DNA of 64,000 nt from Photobacterium sp. TY1-4 (GTDB lineage Bacteria > Pseudomonadota > Gammaproteobacteria > Enterobacterales > Vibrionaceae), in contig NZ_CP099734.1 of the NCBI RefSeq assembly GCF_025398175.1, forward strand, positions 186,001 through 250,000. The letters are read 5' to 3'. Positions 1 through 8,974 of the stretch are shown piece after piece. How positions within the stretch are numbered: position 1 is the stretch's first letter; the number at the start of each line of letters is the position of its first letter. A model generated the notes under the pieces. That model worked only from the letters and a program-made list of their open reading frames with translations. It ran no database searches and was not told the origin of the DNA. Both the position numbers and the translations under genes were made by a program.

Positions 1-467
1 GACAGGCGGGCGTTGAGCACGGTAACTGCAATACCGGCCCGCTTGGCTTGGCGTAGGGTATTTGGCCACAGCTCGGTTTCCATGATCAGCAATGCCCGGG
101 GCCGGGTGATGTTCAGAAACCGGCGCACGGCCCAGCCGAAATCCAGCGGCATATAGCGATGTTCGGCAATATCTGCCAGCTTGGCGGCCTGAGCGGCGCC
201 GGTGCTGGTGGTGGTCGTGAGTAGCAGTGCCTGGTTCGGATACTGGCGGTGCAAGGCACGGATCAGCTCGCTGGCGGCGATCACCTCGCCGACAGAAACT
301 GCATGGATCCAGACAGGCCGCTGGCCTGTGAGCGGCGGACAGAAGCCAAAGTGCTCCCGCCAGCGGCGGCCGACCGCGGGCTTGTCCGGATGGTGCCGGT
401 ACAGCTTTACCAGAAAGAACGGGCAGGCCAGGTACAGCAGGGCCGAGTAAAGGTATCTCAGCATCAT
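1..467 (-). CDS. waaA: Kdo transferase WaaA, N-terminal part (cut by window edge)
   Basis: Transfers Kdo from CMP-Kdo to lipid A precursors at the inner face of the inner membrane, the first step of LPS inner core assembly. The visible ~155 residues begin MMLRYLYSALLYL (membrane anchor-like N-terminus) and contain the family motifs HAVSVGE near residue 53 and IMETELWPN near residue 128, followed by LNARLS, as in E. coli WaaA. The C-terminal two thirds lie outside the window. The start overlaps the waaF stop (ATGA arrangement, two adjacent ATG codons at 467 and 464), so the two genes are probably translationally coupled. Confidence 0.93.
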   Translation of the reverse strand, partial: MMLRYLYSALLYLACPFFLVKLYRHHPDKPAVGRRWREHFGFCPPLTGQRPVWIHAVSVGEVIAASELIRALHRQYPNQALLLTTTTSTGAAQAAKLADIAEHRYMPLDFGWAVRRFLNITRPRALLIMETELWPNTLRQAKRAGIAVTVLNARL

Positions 468-1504
468 GCTTGCGCTTCTACGTTGAGTTTGTGGATGGCG
501 TCTACAACCCGCGACGGCATCAGCTCTTTCAGACACTTCAGATGGCCGTAAGGACACTCGCGCTTGAAGCACGGGCGGCATTCGATATCGGTGTGGAGGA
601 TGGCAACCTGCTCGGCGAGCGGCGGTGTGTAGTCGGGCGAGGTAGAGCCATACAGGGCGACAATTTTGGTGCCGACGGCTGCAGCGATGTGCATCAGGCC
701 TGAATCGTTGCTCAGGACAATCCGGCACTTCGCCAGCAGGTCGATGGCCTCAACCAGCTGCGTTTGGCCGGCCAGGTTCGCACAATGCTGGCGATGTTCC
801 GGCGCCAGCTGCGAAACGATGTCATTAGTTACGGCTTGATCTTTTTGTGAGCCAAACAGCCAGACCTGGAACCCGGCTTTAATCATGGCGTTGGCGACTT
901 CGGCAAAATAGTGTTCAGGCCAGCGTTTGGCCGGGCCGAATTCAGCCCCCGGGCACATCCCCAGCACAGGACGCTCGTCACTGAGGCCTAATCGCGCCAT
1001 TGAGGCTGCTTGTTGGGCTTGATCCACATTCAGTTTCGGATGCGGAATCGCCGGGAGGCAGCTGCTGTCCGCCATCCGGGCCTTGTCGTAGGCCAGGGCG
1101 CAGTAGCACTCGACCATCAATCCGAATTGTTTTTTGTTGCTCCGCAGATCATTGAGCAGCCCGTAGCGTGACTCCCCTTTCCAGCCGGTTCGGGACGGAA
1201 TCTTGGCAAACAGGGGGATCAGTGCAGACTTGGCGGAATTGGGCAGGACATAGGCATGGGTATATCCGTGTCCACGCAGGGATTTCCCGATCTGGTAGCG
1301 GCCTGTTAAGTTGAATTCACCATGGCCAATCGGCATCTCGAGCGCTTGGTTGATTTCCGGCATGCGTTCCAGGAGTGGTTTACACCAGGCGGGCGCGATC
1401 ACATCAATTGTGGCGTGTGGGTGTTGTTGCTTGAGGCTGGTATAAAGCGTCTGCGACATCACCATATCGCCGACCCAGGATGGGCCAATAATTAGTATTT
1501 TCAT
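464..1504 (-). CDS. waaF: ADP-heptose:LPS heptosyltransferase II (WaaF)
   Basis: Adds the second L-glycero-D-manno-heptose to the LPS inner core; a GT9-family, cytoplasmic membrane-associated enzyme. About 346 residues, normal for the family. N-terminus MKILIIGPSWVGDMVM carries the Rossmann-like acceptor domain start; the nucleotide-sugar half contains CPGAEFGPAKRWP and the donor-binding SNDSGLMHIAAA. ATG at 1504 is chosen because the family begins MKILI; an upstream TTG at 1528 would add an unconserved stretch. It lies in a minus-strand run ending in waaA and uses the ADP-heptose whose last step is made by HldD encoded about 5 kb away. Confidence 0.96.
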   Translation of the reverse strand: MKILIIGPSWVGDMVMSQTLYTSLKQQHPHATIDVIAPAWCKPLLERMPEINQALEMPIGHGEFNLTGRYQIGKSLRGHGYTHAYVLPNSAKSALIPLFAKIPSRTGWKGESRYGLLNDLRSNKKQFGLMVECYCALAYDKARMADSSCLPAIPHPKLNVDQAQQAASMARLGLSDERPVLGMCPGAEFGPAKRWPEHYFAEVANAMIKAGFQVWLFGSQKDQAVTNDIVSQLAPEHRQHCANLAGQTQLVEAIDLLAKCRIVLSNDSGLMHIAAAVGTKIVALYGSTSPDYTPPLAEQVAILHTDIECRPCFKRECPYGHLKCLKELMPSRVVDAIHKLNVEAQA

Positions 1505-1563
1505 TTTACGTCGTGCCTGATGGGTCAATCTATCTGTTGTGAAGTTTATAAGGAAAGGCGGCG

Positions 1564-2241
1564 CTAATGAACGAATTTTTTACCTTCGAGGCTGGAGATT
1601 GGCTTCGCCGGATTACCACCGAGGATCAGATCGGACTCAGGAAACGTCCGGGTGACGTTGGCATTGGCGGACACAATACTGTTGTTGCCGATGGTGACGC
1701 CTTTGAGGATGGTGCTTTTGGCGCAAATCCATACATCGTTGCCGATTTGGATGGGCTGGTCCGGGTTCAGTCGCTGGTGATGTTGATCCACGATGCTGTG
1801 CTGATCGGTATCCATAAACAGGGTTTGCCAGGAGATGAGACTGTTTTTCCCAAACTGTATTTTATGGTTACAGATGATGGTGGCTTCACCGGTGAAGTTG
1901 GACCCTTCCCCGATCTCCAGATGGCCGCGGACATCCAGTTTCGTGCCTGTGCCCAGTTTGACTTTGGGATGGAAGGTGATTCGGCCTTGTGGCGAGACGG
2001 CCCATAATGCACGTGAACGGGCCGGGTCGGCGATTTGAACTTTGCCGAAACCAATGCGGATTTTTCCGGTTCTGATTTGGCCGACGAGTTCAATTTTGCC
2101 AGACAGGCGCTCGATTTTGACGCGATGACTGACAATCATCGGTAATTTGAGGGCCTGGTTCAGCGGCAGGTAGTAAAAGTTGAATAACAGGGTTTTTGGG
2201 ACGGCGCGTAGGTAAAAATAGAGTTTATTTAGGAATTTCAT
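1564..2241 (-). CDS. Hexapeptide-repeat acyltransferase (LPS locus)
   Basis: About 225 residues with a left-handed beta-helix typical of LbH acyltransferases: repeated [LIV]-G-x-x motifs from residue ~80 onward, a WQTLFMDTDQHSI segment with the candidate catalytic His, then IGNDVWICAKSTILKGVTIGNNSIV and a terminal GGNPAKPI loop, the usual acetyl-CoA site. ATG at 2241 is preceded by GGAGAGA at good spacing; a TTG at 2256 abutting the upstream stop is less likely. The neighbours suggest O-acetylation (or other acylation) of an LPS or surface-glycan sugar; the substrate cannot be read from sequence. Confidence 0.85.
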   Translation of the reverse strand: MKFLNKLYFYLRAVPKTLLFNFYYLPLNQALKLPMIVSHRVKIERLSGKIELVGQIRTGKIRIGFGKVQIADPARSRALWAVSPQGRITFHPKVKLGTGTKLDVRGHLEIGEGSNFTGEATIICNHKIQFGKNSLISWQTLFMDTDQHSIVDQHHQRLNPDQPIQIGNDVWICAKSTILKGVTIGNNSIVSANANVTRTFPESDLILGGNPAKPISSLEGKKFVH

Positions 2242-2256
2242 GCTCTCTCCGGTCAA

Positions 2257-2811
2257 TCAAAAGGTGAGTTTTTCATCCCAAGTGATATTGTCCTTGATGG
2301 CTTTGGCCGGACTCCCCACAGCAAGTTTATTGTCGCCGATATCTTTGGTGACCAGTGCATTCATACCGATGACACTGTGATCGCCGATAGAGGTGCCTTT
2401 GAGCACCGTGACATTATCCGCGATCCAGACATGTTCGCCGATATAGATATCTTTGGCCGGGTTGATTCGGTGCCCGTTTTGATAAATATCGTGGCCATCA
2501 CTGGTCATGATTTTAATATTTCTCGAAAACATCGTGTTTTTACCCACCGATAATTTGGTATTGTCCTCCCGACAGGAAAAGTAACACCGCTCACCGATGA
2601 CGGAACCCTCCTCAAAGATCAGGGTGCAATGATTTCCGTTTATTTCGATAATCGATCCTTTGATATTCACGCCATCTTTAATAATGAGCGTGTTGTTGGA
2701 ACCTTTGATCGAAATATCACACTGACGTATTCTGGATTTTGGGGAGATGTCGATGTGATTGTGCTCGGATATTCTGACTTTATTTCTCAGTTTGAAGATC
2801 AAATGCTGCAT
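2257..2811 (-). CDS. Second hexapeptide-repeat acyltransferase (LPS locus)
   Basis: 184 residues, shorter than its downstream neighbour but with the same C-terminal architecture: MTSDGHDIYQ with the candidate catalytic His, then IGEHVWIADNVTVLKGTSIGDHS and VGSPAKAI. The first ~75 residues are irregular beta-helix coils (DGVNIKGSIIEI, EEGSVIGERCYFSC). It ends 15 bases before the start of the next acyltransferase, so the two form a pair. The sequence is more A+T-rich than waaF or hldD. A maltose/galactoside- or WbbJ-type O-acetyltransferase is the likely class; the acceptor is unknown. Confidence 0.85.
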   Translation of the reverse strand: MQHLIFKLRNKVRISEHNHIDISPKSRIRQCDISIKGSNNTLIIKDGVNIKGSIIEINGNHCTLIFEEGSVIGERCYFSCREDNTKLSVGKNTMFSRNIKIMTSDGHDIYQNGHRINPAKDIYIGEHVWIADNVTVLKGTSIGDHSVIGMNALVTKDIGDNKLAVGSPAKAIKDNITWDEKLTF

Positions 2812-2967
2812 GCGCGTGTCTCTCAGACGATGTTCTGCTGATAGTACAGAAAAGTGGCTGGAAAAGGTAGCGTGATGCGGGTGGGGAAGTGCCGGATTCT
2901 ACAGCCGAAAGTCGCCTTCAGACGTGAGATTTGATTGGGGAATCGCTCCTTGGCCAGGGGATGGTGA

Positions 2968-2997
2968 TGCTGCATACCGGCTGGCAGGTATGCAGCA
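2968..2997. repeat. Perfect 11-bp inverted repeat between LPS genes
   Basis: Arms TGCTGCATACC and GGTATGCAGCA flank an 8-base spacer in the 216-base gap between the second acyltransferase and the GT2 gene. Neither strand shows a T-run after the stem, so it is not an ordinary intrinsic terminator. It may be a transcript-processing hairpin or operator. Confidence 0.6.
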
Positions 2998-3027
2998 ATC
3001 GTCACCGTTCAGGGCAATTGTTGGTGA

Positions 3028-3846
3028 TCAGGCTTTTTCAATCCCATAAGGGGTGATTTTCATCTGCTGTCTTTGGACTTCCAAGAAAATGTCTTGGTTA
3101 ATCGAGTCTCTGAACCGAATGGTGTGGTACAGGTGAATTTGGTTGGCCAAATAAAAGATATTCTTAATTTTCACCCCATCCAGGCGGAGCCGGTATTCAA
3201 TATCGCTATCTTCCCCGACGCCTGGCGACTCATAGCGCTCATCGAATCCATTGATCTTGAGCAGGCTCGACTTGAATAGTGAAAAGTTACATCCAACCAA
3301 GCCTTTATCTTTCTTGTTCAGGTATTGGCTCAGGGTCGGATTGACGATACGCAGACCCTTTTCAATATTTTTACCGTGGCCACGAACATAGTCGGTAAGA
3401 ATTGCTTTCCAATACGTTTTAAAAAGCTGATTAGGTGGTGTGTTGTCATCCTCACGAATGGTCTGGCTTACCGATGGTGACAGATCGGCCCGTCTGCCGT
3501 TGAGACAGGTGTTTGGCGCGGCATGCGCCAGGTGATCATGAACAAAATTATCCTGTGGAATACAATCGCCGTCGATAAAAATCAGGTAGTCATAGCTTGC
3601 TTGCAGCAAGGCCTGATTCAGAATACGATTTTTACGAAAGCCAGAATCTTCATGCCAGGCATGTTGTATCTGGAAAGGGTATTCGGGGATCAGCGCGTTG
3701 ATTTGCTCGACAATCTCATCCCGCGAACCATCATCTGCAATCACCACCTCAAAGTCATCACGATATTGATTTTTCAGCGCCGATAAAATCATTTTCAAGC
3801 TTTTAATATCATTATAAAAAGCTACGATAATACTCGCTTTAAGCAT
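3028..3846 (-). CDS. Glycosyltransferase family 2 (LPS locus)
   Basis: 272 residues with a GT-A fold: the N-terminal SIIVAFYND strand, the nucleotide-binding ADDGS around residues 38-41, a DGD metal-binding triad at residues 92-94, and GEDSDIEYR at 211-219, which matches the C-terminal subdomain of galactosyltransferase-like GT2 enzymes where the acidic pair helps catalysis. It starts 8 bases inside the end of the ligase gene, behind a GGGAG motif, so it is co-translated with it. It probably adds a sugar to the outer core or an O-unit. Low G+C relative to the window suggests acquisition. Donor and linkage are unknown. Confidence 0.88.
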   Translation of the reverse strand: MLKASIIVAFYNDIKSLKMILSALKNQYRDDFEVVIADDGSRDEIVEQINALIPEYPFQIQHAWHEDSGFRKNRILNQALLQASYDYLIFIDGDCIPQDNFVHDHLAHAAPNTCLNGRRADLSPSVSQTIREDDNTPPNQLFKTYWKAILTDYVRGHGKNIEKGLRIVNPTLSQYLNKKDKGLVGCNFSLFKSSLLKINGFDERYESPGVGEDSDIEYRLRLDGVKIKNIFYLANQIHLYHTIRFRDSINQDIFLEVQRQQMKITPYGIEKA

Positions 3847-5074
3847 CGTGATGCTCCCGGATGTGAGATAGTGAGATGGATAAGAAATAGAAGAAACAAA
3901 TCGTCTGATATTCTAATTGATTGGTATAGAACATCCCAATGCTGAAGAATGCCGCGATAACACACAAGCCAGAGTATTTAATATTCGGTGTGGCGCGTAA
4001 CATTGCCCGAGCGATGAGTGCAATCAAGACAATGAACAGCGATTCATAAATCACCCCGAGTTTTAGCGAGGCATCTAAAATACCGTTGTGGGTATCCGTG
4101 TATGAAAATATCTGTGTTTGAGTAATATCTGTATTGTTATTACGGTCGATCGTAAAGCTTTTAAACTCGTGCTCGAAATTCAATGGACCAGAACCAAAGA
4201 AAAAGGCCATCGGGTTCTGTTGCAGATTGTTTGCTGCAAATGATGCACCGGTCTGCCACATGGTTAAACGGGCCGAATTCGACTCGTCGTTCGTGTTGAC
4301 AATACTGGCAACCCGTTCTTGGATAAGCGTTGCTTTGGTCGGGAATATGACGACAAGCAAGGGTAAAATGACCAAGCTGGCGACGGCGACCCGGTATAAC
4401 ACTCTGCGGTTGAGGGCCAGTAAAAACAGGGTACTGATGCCAAAGGTTGTGAGCATCGCGCCGCGTGAACCACTCAAAATCAGGCAGACGTAGCCAATGA
4501 TCAGCAATGCGATCAGAAAGAAGCGTTTGGTTTGGCGCTCTTTGTGATCCAGGGCGATCGGCAACGTAAATACCAGGAAGTAGGTCAGGATTTCTGACCA
4601 GCGACCCACGTCGAGAAAACTGCTGATCCGTTCTTCTTGCCAGTGTTCCAGGCTCAGGGCGTGATAGAGCGCGAGCAGGGCTGCGAGAATAAAACTAATG
4701 ATCATCGCATAGATGGCAACACGCTTATTTTCCGGTTTTCGGTTCAACAGGAACAGACAGGGAATCGCGAGCAAAAATGCCGCTTTTCGGGCAAAGTAAG
4801 CCGTGTCTGGCCCGGTGGTCGGATAGAGAATTGTGGACAGCAGGCCCACGAAATAGAGTCCGATCGCCAGCATGAAAACTTTGCACTGCACGATCTGCTG
4901 ACGGTATTCCCGATTGTTAAAGCAGGCGCAGATAAAATACAGCAGGAGTAACCCGACGGAAATATTCAGACCGGCTTTTGAGGTAAACAGGGACAGTCCA
5001 AAAAAAGCAATGAGGGCTTTCTCGATCACCGTGACATTCATCGATGTCTTCATTGCCTGATTAACGTTCATCAT
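3839..5074 (-). CDS. O-antigen ligase family membrane protein (WaaL-like)
   Basis: 411 residues with about ten to twelve hydrophobic segments across the whole length, interrupted by a large polar loop (roughly residues 235-320, ESNSARLTMWQTG... FSYTDTHNGILD). That topology and the loop motifs, including the H-N pair of TDTHNGILD, are those of the Wzy_C/O-antigen ligase family, which joins undecaprenyl-linked glycans to lipid A-core on the periplasmic face. Its position in a core cluster between waaF and hldD favours ligase (waaL) over polymerase. The start overlaps the GT4 gene end by 14 bases; internal ATG codons at 5071, 5053 and 5041 are possible starts. Confidence 0.82.
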   Translation of the reverse strand: MMNVNQAMKTSMNVTVIEKALIAFFGLSLFTSKAGLNISVGLLLLYFICACFNNREYRQQIVQCKVFMLAIGLYFVGLLSTILYPTTGPDTAYFARKAAFLLAIPCLFLLNRKPENKRVAIYAMIISFILAALLALYHALSLEHWQEERISSFLDVGRWSEILTYFLVFTLPIALDHKERQTKRFFLIALLIIGYVCLILSGSRGAMLTTFGISTLFLLALNRRVLYRVAVASLVILPLLVVIFPTKATLIQERVASIVNTNDESNSARLTMWQTGASFAANNLQQNPMAFFFGSGPLNFEHEFKSFTIDRNNNTDITQTQIFSYTDTHNGILDASLKLGVIYESLFIVLIALIARAMLRATPNIKYSGLCVIAAFFSIGMFYTNQLEYQTICFFYFLSISLSHIREHHDA

Positions 5075-6182
5075 AAATTAATTCTAGTGCCGCAATATGT
5101 GTTTCTGTACTGAAGTGTTGTGCCGCTCGCTGCTGGAGCGCCAGAGACAGCGGTTTGAGTGACTCGAGCTCGCTGACTATGGTTGCCAGCGTATCGGTAA
5201 TAGCGCGGATATCCAGCGGGTCGGTGATGTAGGGGTAATGTTCACCGAGAATTTCCGGGACTGCACCGGTGGAAGCGCCCAGGATCAGTTTCCGGGCGGC
5301 CATGGCTTCTATAACCGTCAGGCCAAAGGCTTCCTGGTGCGAGAGAATGGCACAGATGTCCATCGCCGCGAGCATGTTGCCGGTATCCCGGCGAAAGCCG
5401 ACGAGGTGGATCTGTGATGCCATGCCGGACGAAGTGATCGCCTGTTGCATTTCAGCGACGATGCCATCGTCTGAACCCTGTTCTGCGTTCAACCCGCCGA
5501 CAATCAGTAAGTGCAATGGCAGGGCCGGATGTTGCTGGGTCAGGCTGAGAAAGGCTTCGAGTAATTCGCGTTGTCCTTTACCTTTGTCGATTCGCCCCAC
5601 GGTGCCAATCACGATGGCTTGCGGGGGAATCCCGAGGCCCTCACGGATGGTGGCAATCTGTGCCGGATCATCAATGGCAGGGCGGATGTCGGTTCCGAGC
5701 CAGAGTCGGTGAATTTTCTCCACCGGAACAGGAAGCGCTTTGATATTCCGCTGTTTGGTGAAATTGCTGATCGACAAGACCTGGTCGACATGCCGATAAA
5801 CCCAGCGATGATAGAGATCGTTTCTGGAGCTGGAGCTGCCCATGTGTTCGGTAAAGATGACTTTGAAATCCCCGACGGTGTCGAGCAGGGCTGCAACAAC
5901 AACGTCGCCGGATTTGTGACAGTGGATCACGTTGACGTGATGGGCCGCCAGCCAGCGTTTCAGGGTCATCAGCTGGGGCAGTACGGCGGCTTTGCTGTTG
6001 ATTTCGAAAACCTCAAAACCTTGCTCACGCATCCCCTCGGCGACGCGGGTGCCCCGAATGCAAAGCCCCAGCACTTTCCAGCCTTTGTCGATCAATTGTT
6101 TGCCGGTGCGAATGGGATACATCTCCAGTCCGCCCCATCCCTTCGACAGGCAGATGTGTAATACTGCTCGGTTGTTCGCCAT
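5061..6182 (-). CDS. Glycosyltransferase family 4 (LPS locus)
   Basis: 373 residues, two Rossmann domains of GT-B type. N-terminal half has the glycine-rich GWGGLEMYP near residue 15-23 and HCHKSGD near 88; the C-terminal domain contains GTVGRIDKGKGQRELLEAF near 193-211 and the retaining-GT signature EAFGLTVIEAMA at 284-295, with the two donor-binding Glu residues. The ATG at 6182 starts the conserved strand; an in-frame ATG at 6218 lacks a ribosome site. It is first in the tightly packed GT4-ligase-GT2 group and probably extends the LPS core. The sugar it transfers is unknown. Confidence 0.88.
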   Translation of the reverse strand: MANNRAVLHICLSKGWGGLEMYPIRTGKQLIDKGWKVLGLCIRGTRVAEGMREQGFEVFEINSKAAVLPQLMTLKRWLAAHHVNVIHCHKSGDVVVAALLDTVGDFKVIFTEHMGSSSSRNDLYHRWVYRHVDQVLSISNFTKQRNIKALPVPVEKIHRLWLGTDIRPAIDDPAQIATIREGLGIPPQAIVIGTVGRIDKGKGQRELLEAFLSLTQQHPALPLHLLIVGGLNAEQGSDDGIVAEMQQAITSSGMASQIHLVGFRRDTGNMLAAMDICAILSHQEAFGLTVIEAMAARKLILGASTGAVPEILGEHYPYITDPLDIRAITDTLATIVSELESLKPLSLALQQRAAQHFSTETHIAALELIYDER

Positions 6183-6523
6183 GTACTCAAATCTCTTGTG
6201 ACCGTCGGCTGCTGTCATTGTTTGTTTTTGGTGATGGATAAAATCGTTATGGGCACGCAGGCTGTGCCGTTTGGGTCACGGTCTGTTTGTGTTTGGGACG
6301 ATTTTATTGAGTCTATTTTTATTCGCCCAAAGGACACGCAGATCCCACTACCGGGATGTTTTGCACAACAGGCGCAGCATACCACAAAATCACGTGCATT
6401 TTTTACTGAACTCGAATCAGCAGTATGGCAGGCAGCGGTGGTCTGCCGGGCTCAGTTGTGAACCCGGCTCGGCAGGGCGGGAGACCCGCTTACCAACGGT
6501 GTTTCCTGCTACCTGCGTGCGTC
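6183..6523. other. Gap between GT4 gene and hldD
   Basis: 341 bases without a credible gene. It should hold the promoter for the GT4-ligase-GT2 group if hldD is separate. The only structure I see is an imperfect stem at 6446-6467 (CCGGG-C-TCA / TGA-A-CCCGG with a GTTG loop) without a T-run. No clear JUMPStart/ops element is present on the minus strand. Confidence 0.5.
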
Positions 6524-7468
6524 TTACTGATCCAATATCGCCAGATACTCAGCAACGCCTTCGGCGACCGACTTGAATTCGTGCGGGTAGCCGGCGGCGC
6601 GGACCTTGGTCAGATCGGCCTGGGTAAACTTCTGGTAGCGGCCTTTCAGATGCTCCGGGAATGGAATTTCTTCGACGTTCCCTTTGCCGTGGTGTTTCAC
6701 GACGGCTTTGGCGACTTCGGTGAAGGATTCTGCGGTGCCGGTGCCGCAGTTGAAGATCCCGGATACGCCCTGCTCCCAGAACCACAGGTTCATTTTACAG
6801 ACATCACCGACGTAGACGAAATCACGCTTGAGATTTTCCGAGCCTTCGAACAGTTTCGGCTGCTCGCCCTTGCTGATTTGGGTGTGCAGATGGAACGCGA
6901 CTGAGGCCATGCTGCCCTTGTGCTGCTCACGTGGTCCGTAGACGTTGAAGTAGCGGAAGCCGGTAATTTGCGACAGGGTTTCGCCGTGGGCTTCGGCATC
7001 TTGCCACAGGCGGCGGACATAGTTGTCGAACTGCTGCTTGGAGTAGCCGTAGACGTTCAGTGCGCCTTCATACGGTTTCTCTTCGATAAAATCATGGTCA
7101 CGGCCGCCGTAAGTGGCCGCTGAAGACGCATACAGGAACGGGATCTGACGCTCCAGGCAGTAGTGCAGCAACTCTTTCGAATACTCGTAGTTGTTCAGCA
7201 TCATGTACTTGCCGTCCCACTCAGTGGTGGCAGAGCAGGCGCCTTCATGAAAAATTGCGTCGATGGGGCCGAATTCATCACCAGCCATGATCTGGGTGAT
7301 GAAGTCTTCTTTGTCCATGTAGTCGGCGATATCCAGATCAACCAGATTGGCGAATTTGGTGCCATCTTTGAGGTTGTCGACCACCAGGATGTCGTTACGA
7401 CCCTGCTCATTGAGCGCTTTGACAATGTTGCTGCCGATCATGCCGGCGCCACCAGTTACAATAATCAT
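6524..7468 (-). CDS. hldD: ADP-L-glycero-D-manno-heptose-6-epimerase (HldD)
   Basis: Converts ADP-D-glycero- to ADP-L-glycero-D-manno-heptose, the donor for WaaF and other heptosyltransferases. 314 residues, close to the E. coli length. NADP-binding GGAGMIGSN at 6-14, SSAATYGG near 115-122, and the Y-x3-K catalytic pair Tyr140/Lys144 of the short-chain dehydrogenase fold are present. GGGAAG lies five bases before the ATG. Divergent from the TetR gene and placed, as in many vibrios and enterics, at the edge of the core/O-antigen locus. Confidence 0.97.
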   Translation of the reverse strand: MIIVTGGAGMIGSNIVKALNEQGRNDILVVDNLKDGTKFANLVDLDIADYMDKEDFITQIMAGDEFGPIDAIFHEGACSATTEWDGKYMMLNNYEYSKELLHYCLERQIPFLYASSAATYGGRDHDFIEEKPYEGALNVYGYSKQQFDNYVRRLWQDAEAHGETLSQITGFRYFNVYGPREQHKGSMASVAFHLHTQISKGEQPKLFEGSENLKRDFVYVGDVCKMNLWFWEQGVSGIFNCGTGTAESFTEVAKAVVKHHGKGNVEEIPFPEHLKGRYQKFTQADLTKVRAAGYPHEFKSVAEGVAEYLAILDQ

Positions 7469-7581
7469 GCGTCTTCCCGTATTTGATGCATTGGGACCAC
7501 GGCCGCATCACTGCCACCGCGATGAATATTCTTTGTGATAACATTACACTATTGCCTTCGGGTGACGATAGTGAGAAGCAA

Positions 7582-8226
7582 ATGAAGACCCGCGACAGAA
7601 TTATTCAGGCCGCACTGACACTGTTTAACGACAGCGGTGAGCCAAATGTAACCACGAACCATATTGCCGCTCATCTGGGGATCAGCCCCGGCAATCTGTA
7701 TTATCATTTTCGCAATAAAGAAGAGATTATACACAGTATTTTTGATGAATACGCTCAGGATTTACGGATTCGTTTCCAGCCTCAGGAAGCGGCGGCCGTA
7801 ACTGCTGATAATCTATTGGGTTACCTGGATGCGGTATTCATGCTGATGTGGCGATACCGGTTTTTCTATGCCAATTTGCCGGATATTTTACGCCGGGATC
7901 CAGAGTTGCAGCAGAAATACCTGGCGGCTCAGGAGTCCCTGCACGGCAACATCATGGCGATGATGAAGAGCTTCCGGACCAGCGGGCTGCTGGATCTGGA
8001 TGATGCGGAGCTGCTCAGTCTGGCCAATACCCTGAAGCTGGTCGCCTCCAGCTGGATTTGTTATCAGACCACCCAGGCCGTCGGCGCTCAAATTACCAAG
8101 GCGGTGATTTACCAGGGGGTGCTGCAAATGCTCAGCATTGTTCGTCCGCTGACAACGGCCAAAGGCAAAGCGCAGGTGCTGATGCTGGAATCACACTACT
8201 GTGAGCAGGTGACCCGGGACGTATAA
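7582..8226 (+). CDS. TetR/AcrR-family transcriptional regulator
   Basis: 214 residues from the ATG at 7582. The N-terminal DNA-binding domain is typical: MKTRDRIIQAALTLFNDSG then TTNHIAAHLGISPGNLYYHFRNKEEII, the helix-turn-helix ending in YYHF. The ~140-residue helical ligand domain has no motif I can assign to an inducer. It is divergent from hldD by 113 bases and convergent with yibQ. Upstream in-frame ATGs (7483 on) would add a stretch that overlaps the hldD promoter region. Its target may be itself or hldD, which is only inference from position. Confidence 0.88.
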   Translation: MKTRDRIIQAALTLFNDSGEPNVTTNHIAAHLGISPGNLYYHFRNKEEIIHSIFDEYAQDLRIRFQPQEAAAVTADNLLGYLDAVFMLMWRYRFFYANLPDILRRDPELQQKYLAAQESLHGNIMAMMKSFRTSGLLDLDDAELLSLANTLKLVASSWICYQTTQAVGAQITKAVIYQGVLQMLSIVRPLTTAKGKAQVLMLESHYCEQVTRDV

Positions 8227-8236
8227 CGTCCTGGCG

Positions 8237-8953
8237 CTAGGGATAGAGTTCGGACAAGCGGACCAGCCGGACATTGTGACCGGCCAGGGTCGGGAGCTGT
8301 TCGGCCAGCGTGCTCAAGGTTTCGGGGTAGGGGTGGCCAATGGCAATGGCATAGCCGTCCCGCTGCGCCTGCCGAATGGCTTGTTGGAGCTGGTGGCTGA
8401 CAAATGCCGGAGTTCTGAGGTGGTCGAGAAAGACATGGCGGCGCAGGGCCCCGACGCCCCGGAGGTTGGCTCGCTTGAGGGCGACCGATTTGGCCGTGGT
8501 GCGGCTGTCGAGAAAATACAGTCCCTGCTCGCGCAGCACTTCCATCACCCAGTCCATGGCCCGGACATCCTGGGTTAAGGCACTGCCCATATGGTTATTG
8601 ACCGCCATGGCATACGGTACCCGGCTCAGGGCATGGCGCAGCGTGCGTTGTAAGTGCTGTCGTGACATCGCCAGGGTCAGGGTGGTGTGCTCGAGTGGTG
8701 CGTCGTGGTCGGGCTCCATCGGCATGTGCAGTAGAATATCCCGCTGCTGCCCCCGGGCCAGGTAGGCCGTGTTCAGATCGTATGGGGTATCGGGCAAAAT
8801 AGAGATGCTGACTTCGGCCGGCAGGCGGGCCAGTTCAGCCGGCATCGCCTGGTAGCCGAGATCATCGATGACAATGGCCAGCCGCGCGGCCGCCAGCGGC
8901 CCCGGTAGCCAAAGCCCGCAGAGCAGAGAAATCCATATTGCAATCCGTTGCAT
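8237..8953 (-). CDS. yibQ: Divergent polysaccharide deacetylase family protein (YibQ)
   Basis: 238 residues with a cleavable signal (WISLLCGLWLPGPLAAA), so periplasmic. The mature part matches the divergent polysaccharide-deacetylase family: LAIVIDDLGY at about 25-34 with the paired Asp, HMPMEP near 75, NNHMGS near 118-123, FLDSRT near 147 and a late IGHPYPET. The family keeps a NodB-like barrel, but its substrate is not established. It lies directly behind envC, the same gpmI-envC-yibQ order as in E. coli, hinting at a cell-wall role. Confidence 0.9.
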   Translation of the reverse strand: MQRIAIWISLLCGLWLPGPLAAARLAIVIDDLGYQAMPAELARLPAEVSISILPDTPYDLNTAYLARGQQRDILLHMPMEPDHDAPLEHTTLTLAMSRQHLQRTLRHALSRVPYAMAVNNHMGSALTQDVRAMDWVMEVLREQGLYFLDSRTTAKSVALKRANLRGVGALRRHVFLDHLRTPAFVSHQLQQAIRQAQRDGYAIAIGHPYPETLSTLAEQLPTLAGHNVRLVRLSELYP

Positions 8954-8974
8954 TTTGTTCTGCTCCCGTGCCGT

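Noticed and set aside
2866-2877. GGTAGCGTGATG resembling the ops/JUMPStart core bound by RfaH
   Set aside because: It lies on the plus strand, while all neighbouring LPS genes are transcribed on the minus strand, and the wider JUMPStart context is lacking.
2823-3005. 60-codon open frame on the minus strand in the LPS gap
   Set aside because: No ribosome site, no recognisable domain, and it runs through the 11-bp hairpin.
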